From Oscheius onirici (taxonomy: Eukaryota; Nematoda; Chromadorea; Rhabditida; Rhabditidae): DNA of 64,000 nucleotides. Both the position numbers and the translations under genes were made by a program. Every line of letters starts with the position of its first letter. Position 1 is the first letter of the stretch. The notes under the pieces were generated by a model. It was not told where the DNA came from. It saw only the letters and a program-made list of their open reading frames with translations, and ran no database searches. The stretch lies in contig OW051469.1 in assembly GCA_932521025.1 (NCBI GenBank), positions 4,724,398-4,788,397 of the forward strand, given 5' to 3'. This document shows positions 47,649 through 60,927 of this stretch, one piece after another.

Positions 47649-49065
47649 CAGGGTGCGGCAGAATTATGGGCGCACCTAAAAACATAACGTGGCAAAAAGT
47701 CATTTTAAGAAATTGGAAGAACAATGAAATTCGTAACTACGTTTATTTAGTCAATAACAAACAAGGGTAATTCTTTAGGTTTGAGTCTCTTCTTGAATGC
47801 GGCGCAGGATTCCCGGAGGTAGTTGTCATCAAATTCCTCCCATGCCTTCTTCAAAGCTTTCTTAAGTGAATCCAAAATTTTGTGGGGGACTGAGCATGCC
47901 TTCTTCTCCAATACAGACCATACGGAAAAGTCCAGGGGATTCAAGTCGGGCGAGTTTAATTTTAATTAATTTAATTTATTCGCGATAATCATATAATTCC
48001 TATATGTCGTGACATGCTGATGCTCCAGTTATCGGCACTAGTCCTAGCAACTCTTGTCCAGAACTCTCCCAATCGATCTACAAAATCGTCTCTCCATCTG
48101 ACCTTTGGTCGTCCAGCCATTCTTCTTCGTCGCCAAGGTCTCCATTCCACAACACATTTTGTCCATCTGTCATCCGGCATGTTAGCTACTTTCTTCGCCC
48201 ATAGCCACTTTCTTTTGACCAGTTCCTTTCTGATGTCGGGTAGTTTGGTAGTCTCTTCTAACGTCCTACAAATGGTCCTTCGATCCAGCAGAGTAACTCC
48301 CACCATTTTCCTCATCATCTTTCTTTGAGTTGTTTTCAGTTTGGTCAAATCGGCTTGTCGGGTAGGCCATGTTTCGGAAGCAAACAACAGACACGGCTCG
48401 ACACACATCTTATACAGTTTCCTCTTCTGGTTAAGAGGGATCCGTCTATTGGTGAAGATCTCGTGGAACCTGTTGAAGGAGAACCATCCAGACCTGATTC
48501 GTCTGCAAAATTCTAGTGTATTATTCCTGTCAAAAGAAACTCGTGTAATCTCGGCAATAAAGGACTATCTCTCCATTGACAGAAATTTGTATGTGGTCGC
48601 AGTTTGTCATGAGTTTGGTCTTTTGACAGTTCAAAGATAGCCCTGCGAAAGAGCTCTGTCGTTAGCATTACTTCTAGCTCCCTTGTTGAATGAGAAAACA
48701 GGACTGTATTGTCAGCATATCGGATGTTGTTGAGGTTGCTTCCATTTATATTGATACCAAACTCGTCCCAGTTCAGGCTCCGGAATACGTTCTCGACTAC
48801 TGCTGTGAATAAGGAGGGCGAGTTTGGAGGCCATTATTAGGAGACCCGCCGTACAAAATGAAGTCTTTTTTCAACGTTCATTCAACGCGGCACCAGTCTT
48901 GTGTCACTTCGAGGTCCCAAATTCAGGGCACAAACAAGTTTATGAAGGAATCAGGGTAAAACAAATAAAAATAAACAAGTATACGTCTAAATACTCGAAA
49001 AAAGACGAAACAGTCCGCGCCCGCGCTTTGTAAACAAAGTGCGCCCATAATTCTGCCGCACACTG
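47649..49065 (-). mobile_element. Mariner-family DNA transposon remnant
   Basis: Terminal inverted repeats of about 27 bp (cagggtgcggcagaattatg and its complement at the far end) are flanked by TA duplications at 47647-47648 and 49066-49067, as expected for Tc1/mariner. On the minus strand only the transposase C-terminal part remains: the SPDLNPLDFSVWSVLEKKA block around the last catalytic Asp, and on to KPKELPLFVID. Most of the transposase is deleted. The NSPDLNP motif is split by the RTE insertion. Confidence 0.85.
47958..48815 (-). mobile_element. 5'-truncated RTE retrotransposon nested in mariner
   Basis: Minus-strand C-terminal part of an RTE-type reverse transcriptase. It retains the end of the palm region (around 48620-48815) and the tail domain at 47989-48408, with TTQRKMMRKMVGVTLLDR and MAGRPKVRWRDDF. 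The 3' end is AT-rich. A 10-bp duplication, gggcgagttt, borders it at 47948-47957 and 48816-48825. The 5' end is truncated, typical of target-primed insertion. It differs clearly in sequence from the element at 38.5-40.7 kb. Confidence 0.85.
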
Positions 49066-50123
49066 TATGAACCTGGAGATGAGGAACGTTTGCGAGGATC
49101 GTCGGCAGAAAAGTGTGCGACGATGAGAGACATATCAATGAAAAGGACAGAACCCACATTTTATTAACATACAGGACACAGCCTGTCTGCTGAGTTGGGT
49201 GTAGTGGTCTATACAGTATATTTCTCACAATCAGCACATATTAGTCACTGAAAGAAACAGAATGTAGTCCGGTATTGACGCTAATCTATTTTAAATTGCT
49301 CCCAAGTCTGTGTGTGTGTTTGTTTGTCTGAAGCTCTAATTGAGGATAAGTAGGGGAGCTTTGTGCACAAATTAGTTTTTAACCAGTCGCGACAGGACAA
49401 GCAAGTGCGCGAAGTGTTCTAACGACTGATAGTTTATTTGGAGAGACAGGGGGTGACTGGAACAGAGTGACAAGGGGAGATTGGAAGGGACAGTAGGATC
49501 GAGACTCACTAAAGCTAGGAACGGGGCCGGGCGACCCGTTCAGGTCCTACATTTTGAAATTAGGCTTGGGAGGGAGCGAGGGTCAGAGAGAGTGACTGGA
49601 GGAGAGTAACAAAGGAGAACTGAAAGGGAAGCCACGACTAGGGCTCCGTGACAGAGCGAAGTCATGAATTTCTACTTTAGCCCTGGAAGGGCGTTGCCAA
49701 CCTTGTATTAGAAAACTTCGGTGCTCTGTGATCAAAAGTTAAGGCATCGGAATGCAAGCAAAAGGTAACGCGCAGATTCTATGGAAGAGTTAGAGAATTA
49801 GTTAGCTGCTACTACTGAACCATTGAAGGTCAACAGCTGTGGCTGGTTGTGGGACACTCTTTACGGCAACAACTGCTATAGTACAAACGACACTCTAGCG
49901 AAGGGTCAACGATTTCCCACGATGGCAACTGTCTCTAGGAGTTCGCCATTGTATTCTTCGGGTTCGATATAAGACTGGGTGTGAGACTAACGAGGAATCA
50001 AATTATATCTCAAGAAGTGACATTAAAGAAGCGAACCTCAAGAATAACTCGTCACTTTCAATTTTATTAGACATCATATTACACAAAAAGAACTCGTAAG
50101 AGATGAGAGAGTATCGCTTTCTT
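49066..50123. other. Intergenic stretch, weakly repetitive
   Basis: No gene is supported. Two similar segments, about 49451-49492 and 49591-49633 (gtgactgga..agagt.acaa.gga), look like an old local duplication. The minus-strand polyadenylation signal of the next gene is at about 50062. Confidence 0.5.
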
Positions 50124-51782
50124 CTAGAGGTGAAGGAAAGCCATGAAATCGTCCAGGAAGGATGGAGTGGCCTCCTTGTGAGTCAGGTAGGTTGCTCCTT
50201 TCCGACTGGTCTTGTACAATGGGATAGGAGTCTCATTCAGGAGAGACAGTGACTCTCCACTAACAGACGGAAACTCTCCATCGTAGTCGATCGACATCAT
50301 CTTGGCTTCATCCACTGTTACGTTGCTTTCGTTCAGAGTGTAAGTCAGAGTCAAGGTGAAGAGTTGAGACGGAACAGGCTCCAGATTTCCATTGTCAGCA
50401 GCATCAATCTCATCTGTTGTGGCTGCGACAATCTTTCCGCTGCCGAAGTTTCTCATGAAAATGGTCTCTTCTCCTCCACGAACGGCGTACAACTGGCAGC
50501 CTTCCATGGTCTTCAGATTGCAGAGACTGTTTTGGGCAGAGAAGCAGTAGATGTAGGCTCCGAACTGAACATTTTTGATATAAAAAAGATTCGACTGGTA
50601 CCATGATCTTGCACTGGTTGATGTCAATGGCAGTGATGTTCTCTTGCTCGACCAGAACGAAGGAGGGAGTCTCGTAAAAGACGAAAGCCTGGTCGTCGTT
50701 GATGAACTGACCCGCGTGGGAAATCTGAAAAAGAATGGTCTATTATTTACTGTGATCTGAAAAAGGCACTGCCTTTTCATGTTACTTTTACCGCAAATAT
50801 TGGTTCTTCGTCTAACGGTACTGGTACCGTAAGGATCGACTCTTTCTCTTACGGTGCCAGTACCGTAAAAAAATTATGCTGTTTTTGTCCGGCCTTTTCC
50901 CCTATATCTGACAGTAACTACACTTTTCCTCGTGATAATACTATGAGAAATGAATTTCCCTGTCCGTTAAAAAAGACTCACTGCATAGATTGGTCCGCTC
51001 ATGGTGGGGTCAGAAATATTTCTGCATACACGAACTTCGAGCAGAAGCTGAGCCACTCCGCATCTGAAATTTCAATGTTCACTGCCATAAAAAGGTTCAC
51101 TTGGTAGGGAAGATGGTAGTTCTGTGAGCAAAGTCCATAGCATCGGGAGCCGAGAAGAGACGGAGCTCGTTGTCAGTGACGAGATGATGGAAGGGGGCAA
51201 CGAGTTTATGTTCGAGGAACAGAGACTTGAGGTCACGCTCGAATTTTTGAACATTCCAGGAGAGCTCGAAACGGTCGAGGAAACGAAGGTAGAGCTGTTC
51301 GGCCGTCGAGTTGAAGGAAGGAGGCATTTCCGTGGTTCCGGTCTCGATATCGAAAGCCTCGCAAATCTTGGCAAAGGATTGGTAGAGACGGCGCTTCAGC
51401 ATGACTCTGGAAATGCCTTTTTGAAAAATAATCTATCACTTCTCTCAAATTGAACTAGTATATCGAACATTTGACTCAGGCTTCTTTACGAGACGAGACT
51501 CACCCTCTGATTCCTCTCTAACAATTGGGACAAAACCATGTCAAAGCTCTTGTCTACCAGAAATCTTTAAAACATTCAGACTCACTTTCCATTCTCAGTG
51601 ATATCCTTGATGTCCAGTCCGTTGACGTAGTTGAACAAATCCAGAGTCCATGGTCTGCAGTACTGCTCCTCCCGGATCAGTCGCCCCTGTCCGTACTCTT
51701 CGTAGACGATTCCATTCTTCTTGAAGATATCGAGAACGGAACTTGAGACAAATGGCAAAAGAAGAAGGACAGTTAGTCGCAT
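50124..51782 (-). CDS. Secreted protein, family unknown
   Basis: Five exons (51586-51782, 51101-51406, 50982-51063, 50602-50724, 50124-50564) join to 382 residues. Signal peptide MRLTVLLLLPFVSSS is followed by a large soluble region with about six Cys (EQYCRPW, AKICEAFD, VCRNISD, NQCKIM, YIYCFSAQNSLCNLKTMEGC). N-glycosylation sequons are visible in NSTAEQ, NISDPT, NITAID, NESN and NVTVDE. There is no transmembrane segment. I recognise no family; it is plausibly a nematode-specific secreted protein. A segment at 51490-51549 resembles an extra exon but breaks the frame, so it was left out. Confidence 0.75.
50800..50870. repeat. Palindromic ACGGTAC repeats in an intron
   Basis: Inside intron 4 of the secreted-protein gene, acggtactggtaccgtaa is followed about 20 bp later by ttacggtgccagtaccgtaa. 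Each is palindromic and the pair also forms an inverted repeat, so a long hairpin is possible. Confidence 0.65.
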
Positions 51783-54700
51783 GGTTCCTGTAAGGGAGGC
51801 CAGAGCTCAAAGGACTGGAGCTATCGGGCGTGGCCTGCTGACCCTCTTCTTTGTTGCAAACAGAGAGCCCTATAATTGCGCAACACGACTGTATCACATG
51901 TGTCCGACTGACCCAGGTCTCTCGGTTATCTTTGTGTGTGGGCTCTACTGCCGCAAAGAGTCTCGGACAATAGACTCAATGGGGGTTCATGCATAGGATT
52001 TAAGTTTCCCCGTCTCTCTTGTTTCAATGTCTAATTGTTGTTGTTCGGCTATCCGGAAAGAGGCCGAATTGATATGACACCCCGCAGTGATAAACATAAA
52101 CCGTATTCAGTTTCAAGGTTAAGACAAGGGCATAAATTAGGACTGAGAAGCGTCTTCTTTCCCAGTAAGGTTGGATTTTTGAAAACTAGAGAAGCATCTT
52201 TTTGTTTTTGGCAATCTACTGAACAGCTATTCAGTAACTTCTACCAAAAATATAGACATTCTCGGTCAAAATGAAAAGATCTGGAGCATAGCGAAAACAT
52301 TGTGTTTTATTGAACGTTTGAAGAACAAGTCTATATACAAACTGAGTGAAGTTTACACTGATAAAAGAGTTTGAGATCTGTCTTTGAATTTCTAGCATAA
52401 AGTTCCCTCAACAGATTCTGAAGTCCAGTGGCTATTAGTCATATCAGGAGTACGACCGCCAGGGCATGACAGATAGGTATGGCCGCCAGCGCAAAGGAGG
52501 TCTTGTAGACCATTAATCACCACACACGACAGCGTGGAGAAGAACCGTATGGCAGGATCAAAACAATTACGAGCCGGGTGATCGGCTACGGTAACTGATT
52601 CGATCTAATTCGATTTATAAGTTTGCTTTAACCTTTTCTTCAGTTCTTATGGTTACATCTGGACAGTGATTGTAAGACAGACTGAAACAAGACTGAAATT
52701 CGAGATCCCCTTCTTCAATCTCATCCTGTTCAGTGAATAAATCGCCATTCTCTCTCCCGTTTCCTTCTCCCAAGCAGGTGTCAAATGAGATCAAGTCAAA
52801 AAACGGCTGGCGCTCGTTCGCCCGTTCAAATTGACAGAATGAGCAATACGAGGTCGTCTTTTTGTCCCCTAATTAATCTAGTCGAGAAAGTCTTTCACTT
52901 TCTCTCTCATCGTCTCTGTTGTCTTTCGAAATGACCGCGACCCACAGGTTGTAAATTCCATCTCCCGGTGTGGATTATCAACGAATTTGCATGCCTATCA
53001 AAGAAAGCCGGCTATTCGCGGAGTAGGGGAAAGTGCTGATTTATAGACAAGGAGGAGAAGAAGAAGAAGTGAAACAGCAGGAAATTATACTATCCTTTGT
53101 CCAGATATTTTTCGATCTGAAGTACGCTTTTCAAAGGTCTGTAAGGTCAAGTCAAGCGCTCCAAATTTGCTGAAGAAAGAAATCTAAAATAACATTTCTT
53201 TCGGTCCATCTGAAAACCTACACCTTTTCTCAAATTGTGGCTTCTCATCTGGGTCAAAATAATGAATGGAGTTGCGGGCAAGAGGTGCGGTTCGCAGATT
53301 TTATCTTGCCATCGCTGAGAATCCGCTCTCGACTGGTTCTCAATAAATTTCAACATTGGGTCAACTACCTAGACGGAGGCTGCTGAAATAGACATTTTAG
53401 CACGAAAAGAACAGAAACAAATTTTAAATTCAGTCAAAGACACAAATATGAAAAGTGACATCCTAAGGCTCAAAAGAGGATCCTGATTCTGTTGTCCCTG
53501 AAAGTACGGTCCCAAAAAGACAAAACTTGAAGACCACCGAGAGAGCAACAATTTAATTTCTTGCGGTAAAATTGTACCATCTGCGGGCGGCATCTCTTTT
53601 TACTGCGCTAAAAGTTGCGACTCGGTGACCGCCAAAGCCCAATTTTGACAGTCATCCATGCTGACAGCCACAGACCCCCTGATTTCTTTCTTATACCCAA
53701 TCATTAGAGCCTTTTCACACAAACAGTTTGCGGAAGATTCGGTAGCGATATCAAAATTTCCCGCTGACAGCCGGCTGACAGATTGAGATAGGAAGTCTGA
53801 TAAGAGTGGCTAGCTGGAGCGCGAGACTCAGCAGGAGGTCGGAAAGGATACTGTAGCCAAGATTCTGGTCTATTTGATTGGGTGACTTCCAGCTAATTTC
53901 AATCTGACGAAAAAATATTGAGGTTTTGAGAGGACAATTTTTCAAGGGTTTACAAAAGGCTGATATAGAAAACGAACAACAACGTAGCCGTAAGAGCAAT
54001 GCGTTTTGTGGAATTTGAAGCTGTTCAGTTTTTTTCTGATGGTTACATGAAGGTTTGATCCACGACAGACTCTGAATTTGCAACTGTTATTGTGTCTTGG
54101 AATGACAATAAATTAAAGCTGTGAGATTTTCAAAAGACAAGAAGAAACAGTGTTCGTCTCTGACAATTTCCAATAAAAGTTGGGATAATTTGCTTTCAGT
54201 AAGTCTGTTTTATGAAGCAAAAGAACTTTTCACATGGCTACAGTAGCCTGGCAATCACCCTACGTCGTTTAGGCATCCTGCCTTTCAAGATTTTATTGTG
54301 ATCTGCATTCTAACCTTTACACTCAGATTTTGCCCTTCAAAGTTCATCCAAGACTCTTGATTGCCGCCGAACAGACCCGAGAAACAGTCAGTTGCCCCGC
54401 CCAATAGAATAGAGACTGACTGATCGCGGTTTGGATCCGAACTTCTCCCCAGTCGAAGGAGATTTATTACTGCCACCTCTGATCCAGAAAACTGAATTCC
54501 TCATTCTCTTTTTGCCATTTCTGTGCCATTAGCTAATCAGTTCCCTGGTCCTCTCTTTGTTTCAAGAGACACACGATTCGCGTATCCATTTCCTCAAACA
54601 AGAGAGTGCGACGAGTGCTCAAGAGGCTTTGAAGGAGGATCAGTTCTCACGTCTCTCATCCATGACTCTCTTTTGAACATGGTCAGAGACAGTTTGTCCT

Positions 54701-57700
54701 CTCGTAATGACGAGACCGAAACAAACAGACGACAAACAGTAGAAAGCGAGAGTCGCGGAGTCTTCATTGATTCCCCGCTCGTCCTCCCTGTTTTCCTACT
54801 GATTTTGTTAACAAGATTGCGCGTCTTTAATGCCCCCACTTACCCGTCTCTCTCCCTCTCTTTTCGATAAGCTTCTGGATTGCGTGTGAAAGTGCCTGTA
54901 ACAGGGTTCTTCATGTCGGATCCCGAAGCTGTTCCGATGGCAAAAAGTAGCCTAGGCGACCTGTTCCACCACCTCATCATATCAGGCAGAGGCACAATGG
55001 ACCCCCGCCCCTGCCAATTGCCTCCTGGCGACAGACATCATAGTTTGTTCGAGACAGCCTTTATGGACTATATAGGTTATTTTCATCCTTTTCTTGATCC
55101 GCTTTTATAAGTCTACAGTCCTCTTTCTTTTGATAAAAAATGTAAAAATTTATGTCCATTTCACGCTCTCTTTGCCCACTCCAAAGAAAACATCTGCTTC
55201 GCAAATTAGCGAGAAGAGAGCCGGTCAAGTATCGCATTTCCGGACGCATTGTCATCCCTGTAGTCTTGGCAAACAGATGGTTACTTTCTTTTCTCCCGCG
55301 AAGAGGGTCTGTTTTTCGAGGCGTGTAAATGACTGTCACTGACTCATCTCATAAATCCAAGGGAGTCTAACTATTGACTTACTTAACAATGTGCCCTATG
55401 GCGCAACCATATCCGCCTCTCATGAATGGAAGACAAACAGCGGGATTCGAAATGCAAATCGAGGTGGTGAATATGCTGATTGACCTGTACGCATTATTGC
55501 CTCTTGAACCAACAGAGTTGGACAGCTGGTCACTTCCTTTTTCCTCAGAGGAATTTATTGCAACAGGGTCCTTTTCAACAGACTGTCAGCTAACATCTAT
55601 CACCTTCTCGTCGTCCGTCATAATCACCTAATCGCAATCATTTGTCACATCGCCTTAGGGGGTTTTTCAAACAATCTATAAAACTTAACAATGCCAATCA
55701 GTAATCGTTTTTGACACATTAGCGACCTTACTAAAATTCCAACGCCCATCTGTTTACCCATCTATCTCAATAAATTTTCTCTCCGAACGGACTGATAGCC
55801 GTATCACTTGCAATTTGTAAAGCGATTTTCCACCTTGAACTACATCTTTATCACACCTTTTGCGCAAAACGTTTGAATTTCATATTTGTGGGTCCGACCT
55901 TGATTGCGGCTGCGAGAGTCAATCTGGTTGGTACCGGTGTAGAGGCGACTGATACGCCGTGACCGAGTTCGATCCTCATTAGGAAATTTACATGAGTGGC
56001 AGAAAGATTTTGCTAAACATTCGGTAGTAACAGAAGTCAGCCGTCTGTGAACCTCTTTTCATCGTTCTGAGGCCTTTCATAACACGAAACCGACCTGCAA
56101 ATTGCCTGAGGCGGAAAGGGAGAAGAGATGACACAAGTCCCTTTTTCGTTTTCGAATACTGGCCGCTTTTTAGACTTGTATAGTAGTTAGCATAATGTTT
56201 GCTGAAATTTTAACACTATCCTTCCTCTCATTGATAGCTTTGTAAACTACTCGCGCGGTCAGAAACGAACGGCCGCCCCGAAAAACTGTCGCCTTCTTTC
56301 GTTAGGCTGCTTCACCTCACGGTCTATTGATTAGACAATTAGTATCAGTTGACCATTGTTTGTTAACAACATCCTGCTCTTTCCCTATTCTCTGGTTTAG
56401 AAAAAAACTGATTTATCATAAACTAGGAGATAATTTTTTTTCGGTAGCCTCAACATTTCGTTTTTGAAATGTTCCAGCACTCTGAAACTATTCCTCATTC
56501 CTCGATATTGTTACATTTTTTTTATTACCTCTCATGGGAGTTATAGGCTCCGCTTCAGGAAGAATTTTTGTTCATGACACCGACTTTTTATGTTTTGGAA
56601 GTTTACGCCATCCCCTTATTGTTAGAAGTTTCAGCTTTCCGAAAGTCGCATATACAGGAATCTTTTGATTGTTTAGTTGCGAAACCTTCATGTCTCACCC
56701 AAAGATGAGAGGCGCAAGTTAACAAAAGCAGACTGCAGTCCATACTGTCTACTCCAGCAGCTCCGTCTCTGTTTCGTGACTCTTCAATTTTGAAATGTAC
56801 CCGTTATCACCTCGTACCGGCCAGTACAGCTTCCAGTCCTGGAAGGACATTCCGATCATTCAAAAGTACCAGTTTCTTTTGAGGCCGAGCGGGACATATG
56901 GAGGACGATTAAGACGTATCGAGAGCCCTCTTAATCAAGGCTGAAAATTTGACAAATTACCAAGAGACGGCTACAGGTTTATCGCGCAATGGATACCCCA
57001 CTGCGCCGCCTCGCATGCCGATCGGAGTTCGCGCAGCTGGAGTTTTCCTAAACATACTGTCTCAATCTCGATTACCTGTGATATAATCTGCGATGATTCT
57101 AGTAGATTTTACTCTAATTGCGGTCAACGGCTGTCCCTTCCGCGCCACCGGCCCGTTGACGTTATCAGGGCAGGACCTGTCAGTAAGCGATATCCCCGGA
57201 CGCGCTAAGTTTCTTGACTGACTCATTCATCCCAATTGATCCGATGCTTCTTTTTGTGCCGTCAGTTTCTCAACACGATGCTAATTCGAGGCGGTTTAGG
57301 GCAGCTCATAAAGTTCTCTTAAGAGAAAGTGCTGCCAGTCGTCTTTCACTCGTCCTCCCTTTTCTTTAGCCTGGAGATTTGAAAAATCTTTTCTAACCGT
57401 TTGCTATGACACATTTTGTTATCAACTTCATTTCCTTGTCCCATTCCATAACGAGGTTTCGCTAAGTCTTTAGAAACTCTCCAAAACTTTCGGTCACTAT
57501 CGCCTGATAACCATACTAATTATGCCATTTCAAATCCTTCTTGGTAACCGAAAAATTATCCAAGTAAGATCTCATATTGGCGCAATTTGACTCTCTAACC
57601 AGCCGTCTACGACGGCTTTCGCCTCCCTTGCGCCTGCGGCGTTCGCGTACGTAACAACGGCTGTCCAAGTTTTGATTACCAAGCACCATTACGCTTTAGA

Positions 57701-58661
57701 TAGTTTGGATTCCCCCAGACGCGTTCCCCTCCAAAAACTATCTCGCTCGATAAATGATTAACATGACAAAACTTGACATGTTACGGTAGTCTCGACAACT
57801 GTGCGGACACCACTACAGACAGAAGGACGGACATCATTGCACTTTAGTAAAGAAAGATGACTCTCTAACATGTGAGTAAAAAATCTGCAAAGACAGTGTT
57901 TCACATGTGACCGCACTCATTCGGAAGGAATAGACTGTACCTTTTCTTGTGAAGAAGGAAAATGAAACTCACTTATAAAATGATAAACGATCCGAAATTC
58001 ATGAGATTCAGCTTTCTTCCACAACTGTTTCCCAATTTTTGAAGAGTCTATACCCCGCTTTCCAGCGCGTGAAGTATCCTCCTCCGCCTCTGTTTGACCA
58101 GTTCTTGTCTCAGCTGTTCCTTACTCATTTTCACTTCATCTTTCGGTAGATTTTTCAGCCACAATTGTTTCCCAATTAGTCATTTCCAGAGAGCCAGAAC
58201 GGGTCAGCGCCCGACACGGTGTGAGTAACCGCACGGTTCGATTTTCTTCCCTCGGGAAACCGGGCCAATTACTGTACTTTTTGCACCTTTCTGCGGTTTT
58301 CCCAACAGTGACCCTGTTGAAACAACAAGTCACTGTTCTCTTCTGGCTCTAGATTATTCGATTAGCTTCTCTGATTCGATCAGGACTTCTCGCGTCAAAG
58401 AAGGATAACAGTCGTATCAGTTACCACTGGAACTGTTCTCCCTCTCCATTTCTCAAAATAGTGACAATTGGCGGTTAATGACTCATTTGTTACGCTCATC
58501 AAAAAAGTGATAGATGACTGTTAACCAAGCGTAAAAGACTATTTCAACTTCTCTAGGAGTCTTATTCAGAAAACCGGTCAAGTCTCATTCTCACTCTATA
58601 TCTTTCTCTTCCAAGCCACCACTACTCTTCAATTACAGTACCTTTTCAGGACAGTCCCCGT
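51783..58661. other. 6.9-kb stretch without convincing genes
   Basis: I found no exon chain with family resemblance. Open frames at 52035-52274, 53751-54083, 54523-54870 and 55374-55631 lack domains, and neighbouring splice sites do not connect them. A minus-strand AATAAA at about 52303 could end an unseen non-coding or small gene. In this compact genome such a gap most likely holds regulatory DNA for the fusogen gene to its right. Confidence 0.5.
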
Positions 58662-60927
58662 ATGCTGTTCCTCTTTCTTCCGCTCCTTCTCCATCATGGG
58701 AGCACATTTCCCATGCAAGATTATTTCCGTGGACATTTCACAGTTGAGCCACCTCACTGTGCACGGACTCCCTTCGTAAGAGGACACATTTCTTCAGGTA
58801 AAAAATCTCAATACATTTTAAAACCTTTTCTTTCAGTCTCAGCAACAGATGTAGTAAAAGCCATGCAATTACAATTTTACATTGGATTACACACGACAGT
58901 ATGCTTCCGGCTAAACGAGGATGACCATCAGAACAATCCCAAGTCATCTTGGTTGCATACGATCCGGCTCGATAGCTTGGAACATCATCATCCTGTAAGC
59001 TTTGACTTGTTTGGTTTTGACCAGTCAGTTTTAGGTTGTTCAAAACTACGAGTTTGGAATTCCTGAAGTCAAGACGGACTGTTTCTGCGAGTGCGATTAT
59101 TCGGCATCGACGTGCACGGCCAGAACTCATCAGTACAATAATTGTCCTTTGGGAGACGGTGATAATGAGGTGAGTACACAGAGGGAGATACTATTTCTTT
59201 CAGTCATCCTCCTGCTACGGAACCTTCTTCCCCAACCAAGCACCCGATGGCTGTCCCGACGGCAGCAATCCGAAAATGTGCTGTGAAGTAAAGTTCAAGC
59301 CTTACCGTAACCAGACGTACATGGCCGTGAAAATTGATCAGCCTACTACTTTTGCGACTTTCGTCTACACTGCTTACGATTTCGATAAGAGCAAATGGCA
59401 GGAGAAGGACAGGAGCACAATCAGATTGCAGCTAGATGGTGGAACACAGGACAAGTAAGAACCCCTTTATACTCTTACTAAATTTAAACAGATTCCTCGA
59501 CCATTTGAAGAGAATCTCGCTGTCTGTTACGGCTGGTGGTCGGGCGTCTCATCAATTGGAAAGTGGCATGTACTTTGCCAACAGCAATCCAGGAGGAGAG
59601 ATGGGAGAGCTGAGAAGACAGCCGTTGAACGAGCTGGCTGAAAACAAGTAAGTTGAAATCTTGTCATTTTCATCAACTCTTTTTTAGTTTCGATCGTCTA
59701 GGCTGGTACCGCCGCGAAAATGGTCGTTTTGTGGTCAACAACGGGCGAGTCAAAATGCAAGATATCCACAAGGCGAAGGTGACCAGTTGCAAGGAACAAA
59801 CATATCAGAGCGTCCTCTCGGCTCATCATTACGTTAGTCAGAAATGCAAGCAGAGACAGTAAACATTTAGATGCCAGGTGACTTCAACCTCTCTCGTCCT
59901 CTGGAAACCCAGTATCCTTGGATCCAGAGCGCAAAAATCTATGATGGAACGAACAGACAAGTCATAGTGAACCACGCTGAAGGCACGAATCTACACATTA
60001 CTCTGCAAGGTACCATTTGATATTACTCTTCTTTCCACAAAGATATTTTCAGTAACTGGCGACGAGGACGGTCATCAGCTCATGTTCTTCCACAATCAGT
60101 CCCGAATCAACGACTTTTCCGGAACTATCATTGTCGACTCGCGGAGCAACAGATACTTTAACCTGACTGTGAATGGGGCTTCTGGAAAGATCAATGGATT
60201 GGTAAAGTACTCGACTACGATGGAGTCTGATGACATTTATTCTTTTTCAACCTATGTTCACGACTTACAGGTGAGTTGTCTGGTCGAGAGGGTGTGGTCC
60301 TGTTCTCCCAATATATGGGTCTCAACGGGACAGTTTCCGGAACATGTTCTGTCTGATTGTGTCTTTGTCTTTTAGCTGTTTATCAATTCATTTTCAGGTC
60401 GCCAACCGTTCCATGATCGTCCCGCTTCCAGCAGTGGTCGAGGCTGGCCCTCGAATGATCTGTCTCCGAGCTGACGAGGATCGCGAAGACTTTTCCATCT
60501 GCCACATTGTGTACTACCACGAGGTTCCTCTTGAGGTATGTCTCATTCAAATTTGTTTTACTATCCTCTCCTCCAGATTGATCTTGTCCAGAACACTTGG
60601 CACGAGCAGGTCGGTCACTGCCCCGGCTGCAATCAAGAGTTTGGAATATCCACCCTCACGAGATACCTGAATCCGGAGCACTGGCTGAATGGTTTCAATT
60701 CTCTGGGACAGGGAGTCAATGTCTTGACAACGATTCTCATCTACTGTGCCATTCTCTTTATTCTGTTCAAGTTCATCCAATTCGTCACGACCATCTGCAA
60801 CTGCTTCAATAGCTCGGCGAAGTGTTTGAGCAACTGTCTCCCCTCCACTCCGAAAAAAGACAAAAAGTCAGAAAAGAAGGAAAAACGGAGGAGAGAAGAT
60901 GACGATGAAGAAGGTGTCTATGTGTAG
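58662..60927 (+). CDS. EFF-1/AFF-1-family cell-cell fusogen
   Basis: Ten exons (58662-58797, 58837-58994, 59035-59169, 59204-59454, 59492-59647, 59688-59832, 59871-60009, 60053-60270, 60398-60535, 60577-60927) join to 608 residues, between C. elegans AFF-1 and EFF-1 in length. It has a signal peptide (MLFLFLPLLLHHGSTFP) and a Cys-rich ectodomain (TDCFCECDYSASTC, MCCEVKFKPYRNQTY). One transmembrane span (VNVLTTILIYCAILFILFKF) follows HWLNGFNSLGQG. The cytosolic tail is Cys- then Lys/Asp/Glu-rich and ends GVYV. These proteins sit on both partner membranes and fuse somatic cells. Whether this is the EFF-1 or AFF-1 orthologue cannot be told by eye. Confidence 0.92.

Noticed and set aside
47195-47695. 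166-residue minus-strand open frame ending in a hydrophobic run
   Set aside because: It crosses the mariner terminal repeat and runs into the signal-peptide exon of the pseudoprotease; only the last 18 codons before the donor fit a gene model.
51490-51549. Apparent extra exon with a GTGAGT donor in the secreted-protein gene
   Set aside because: No acceptor choice keeps the frame into the next exon, while joining exon 1 directly to 51406 is in phase.
53369-54083. Minus-strand frames in the gene-poor interval
   Set aside because: No domain, and consecutive frames could not be linked by acceptable introns.
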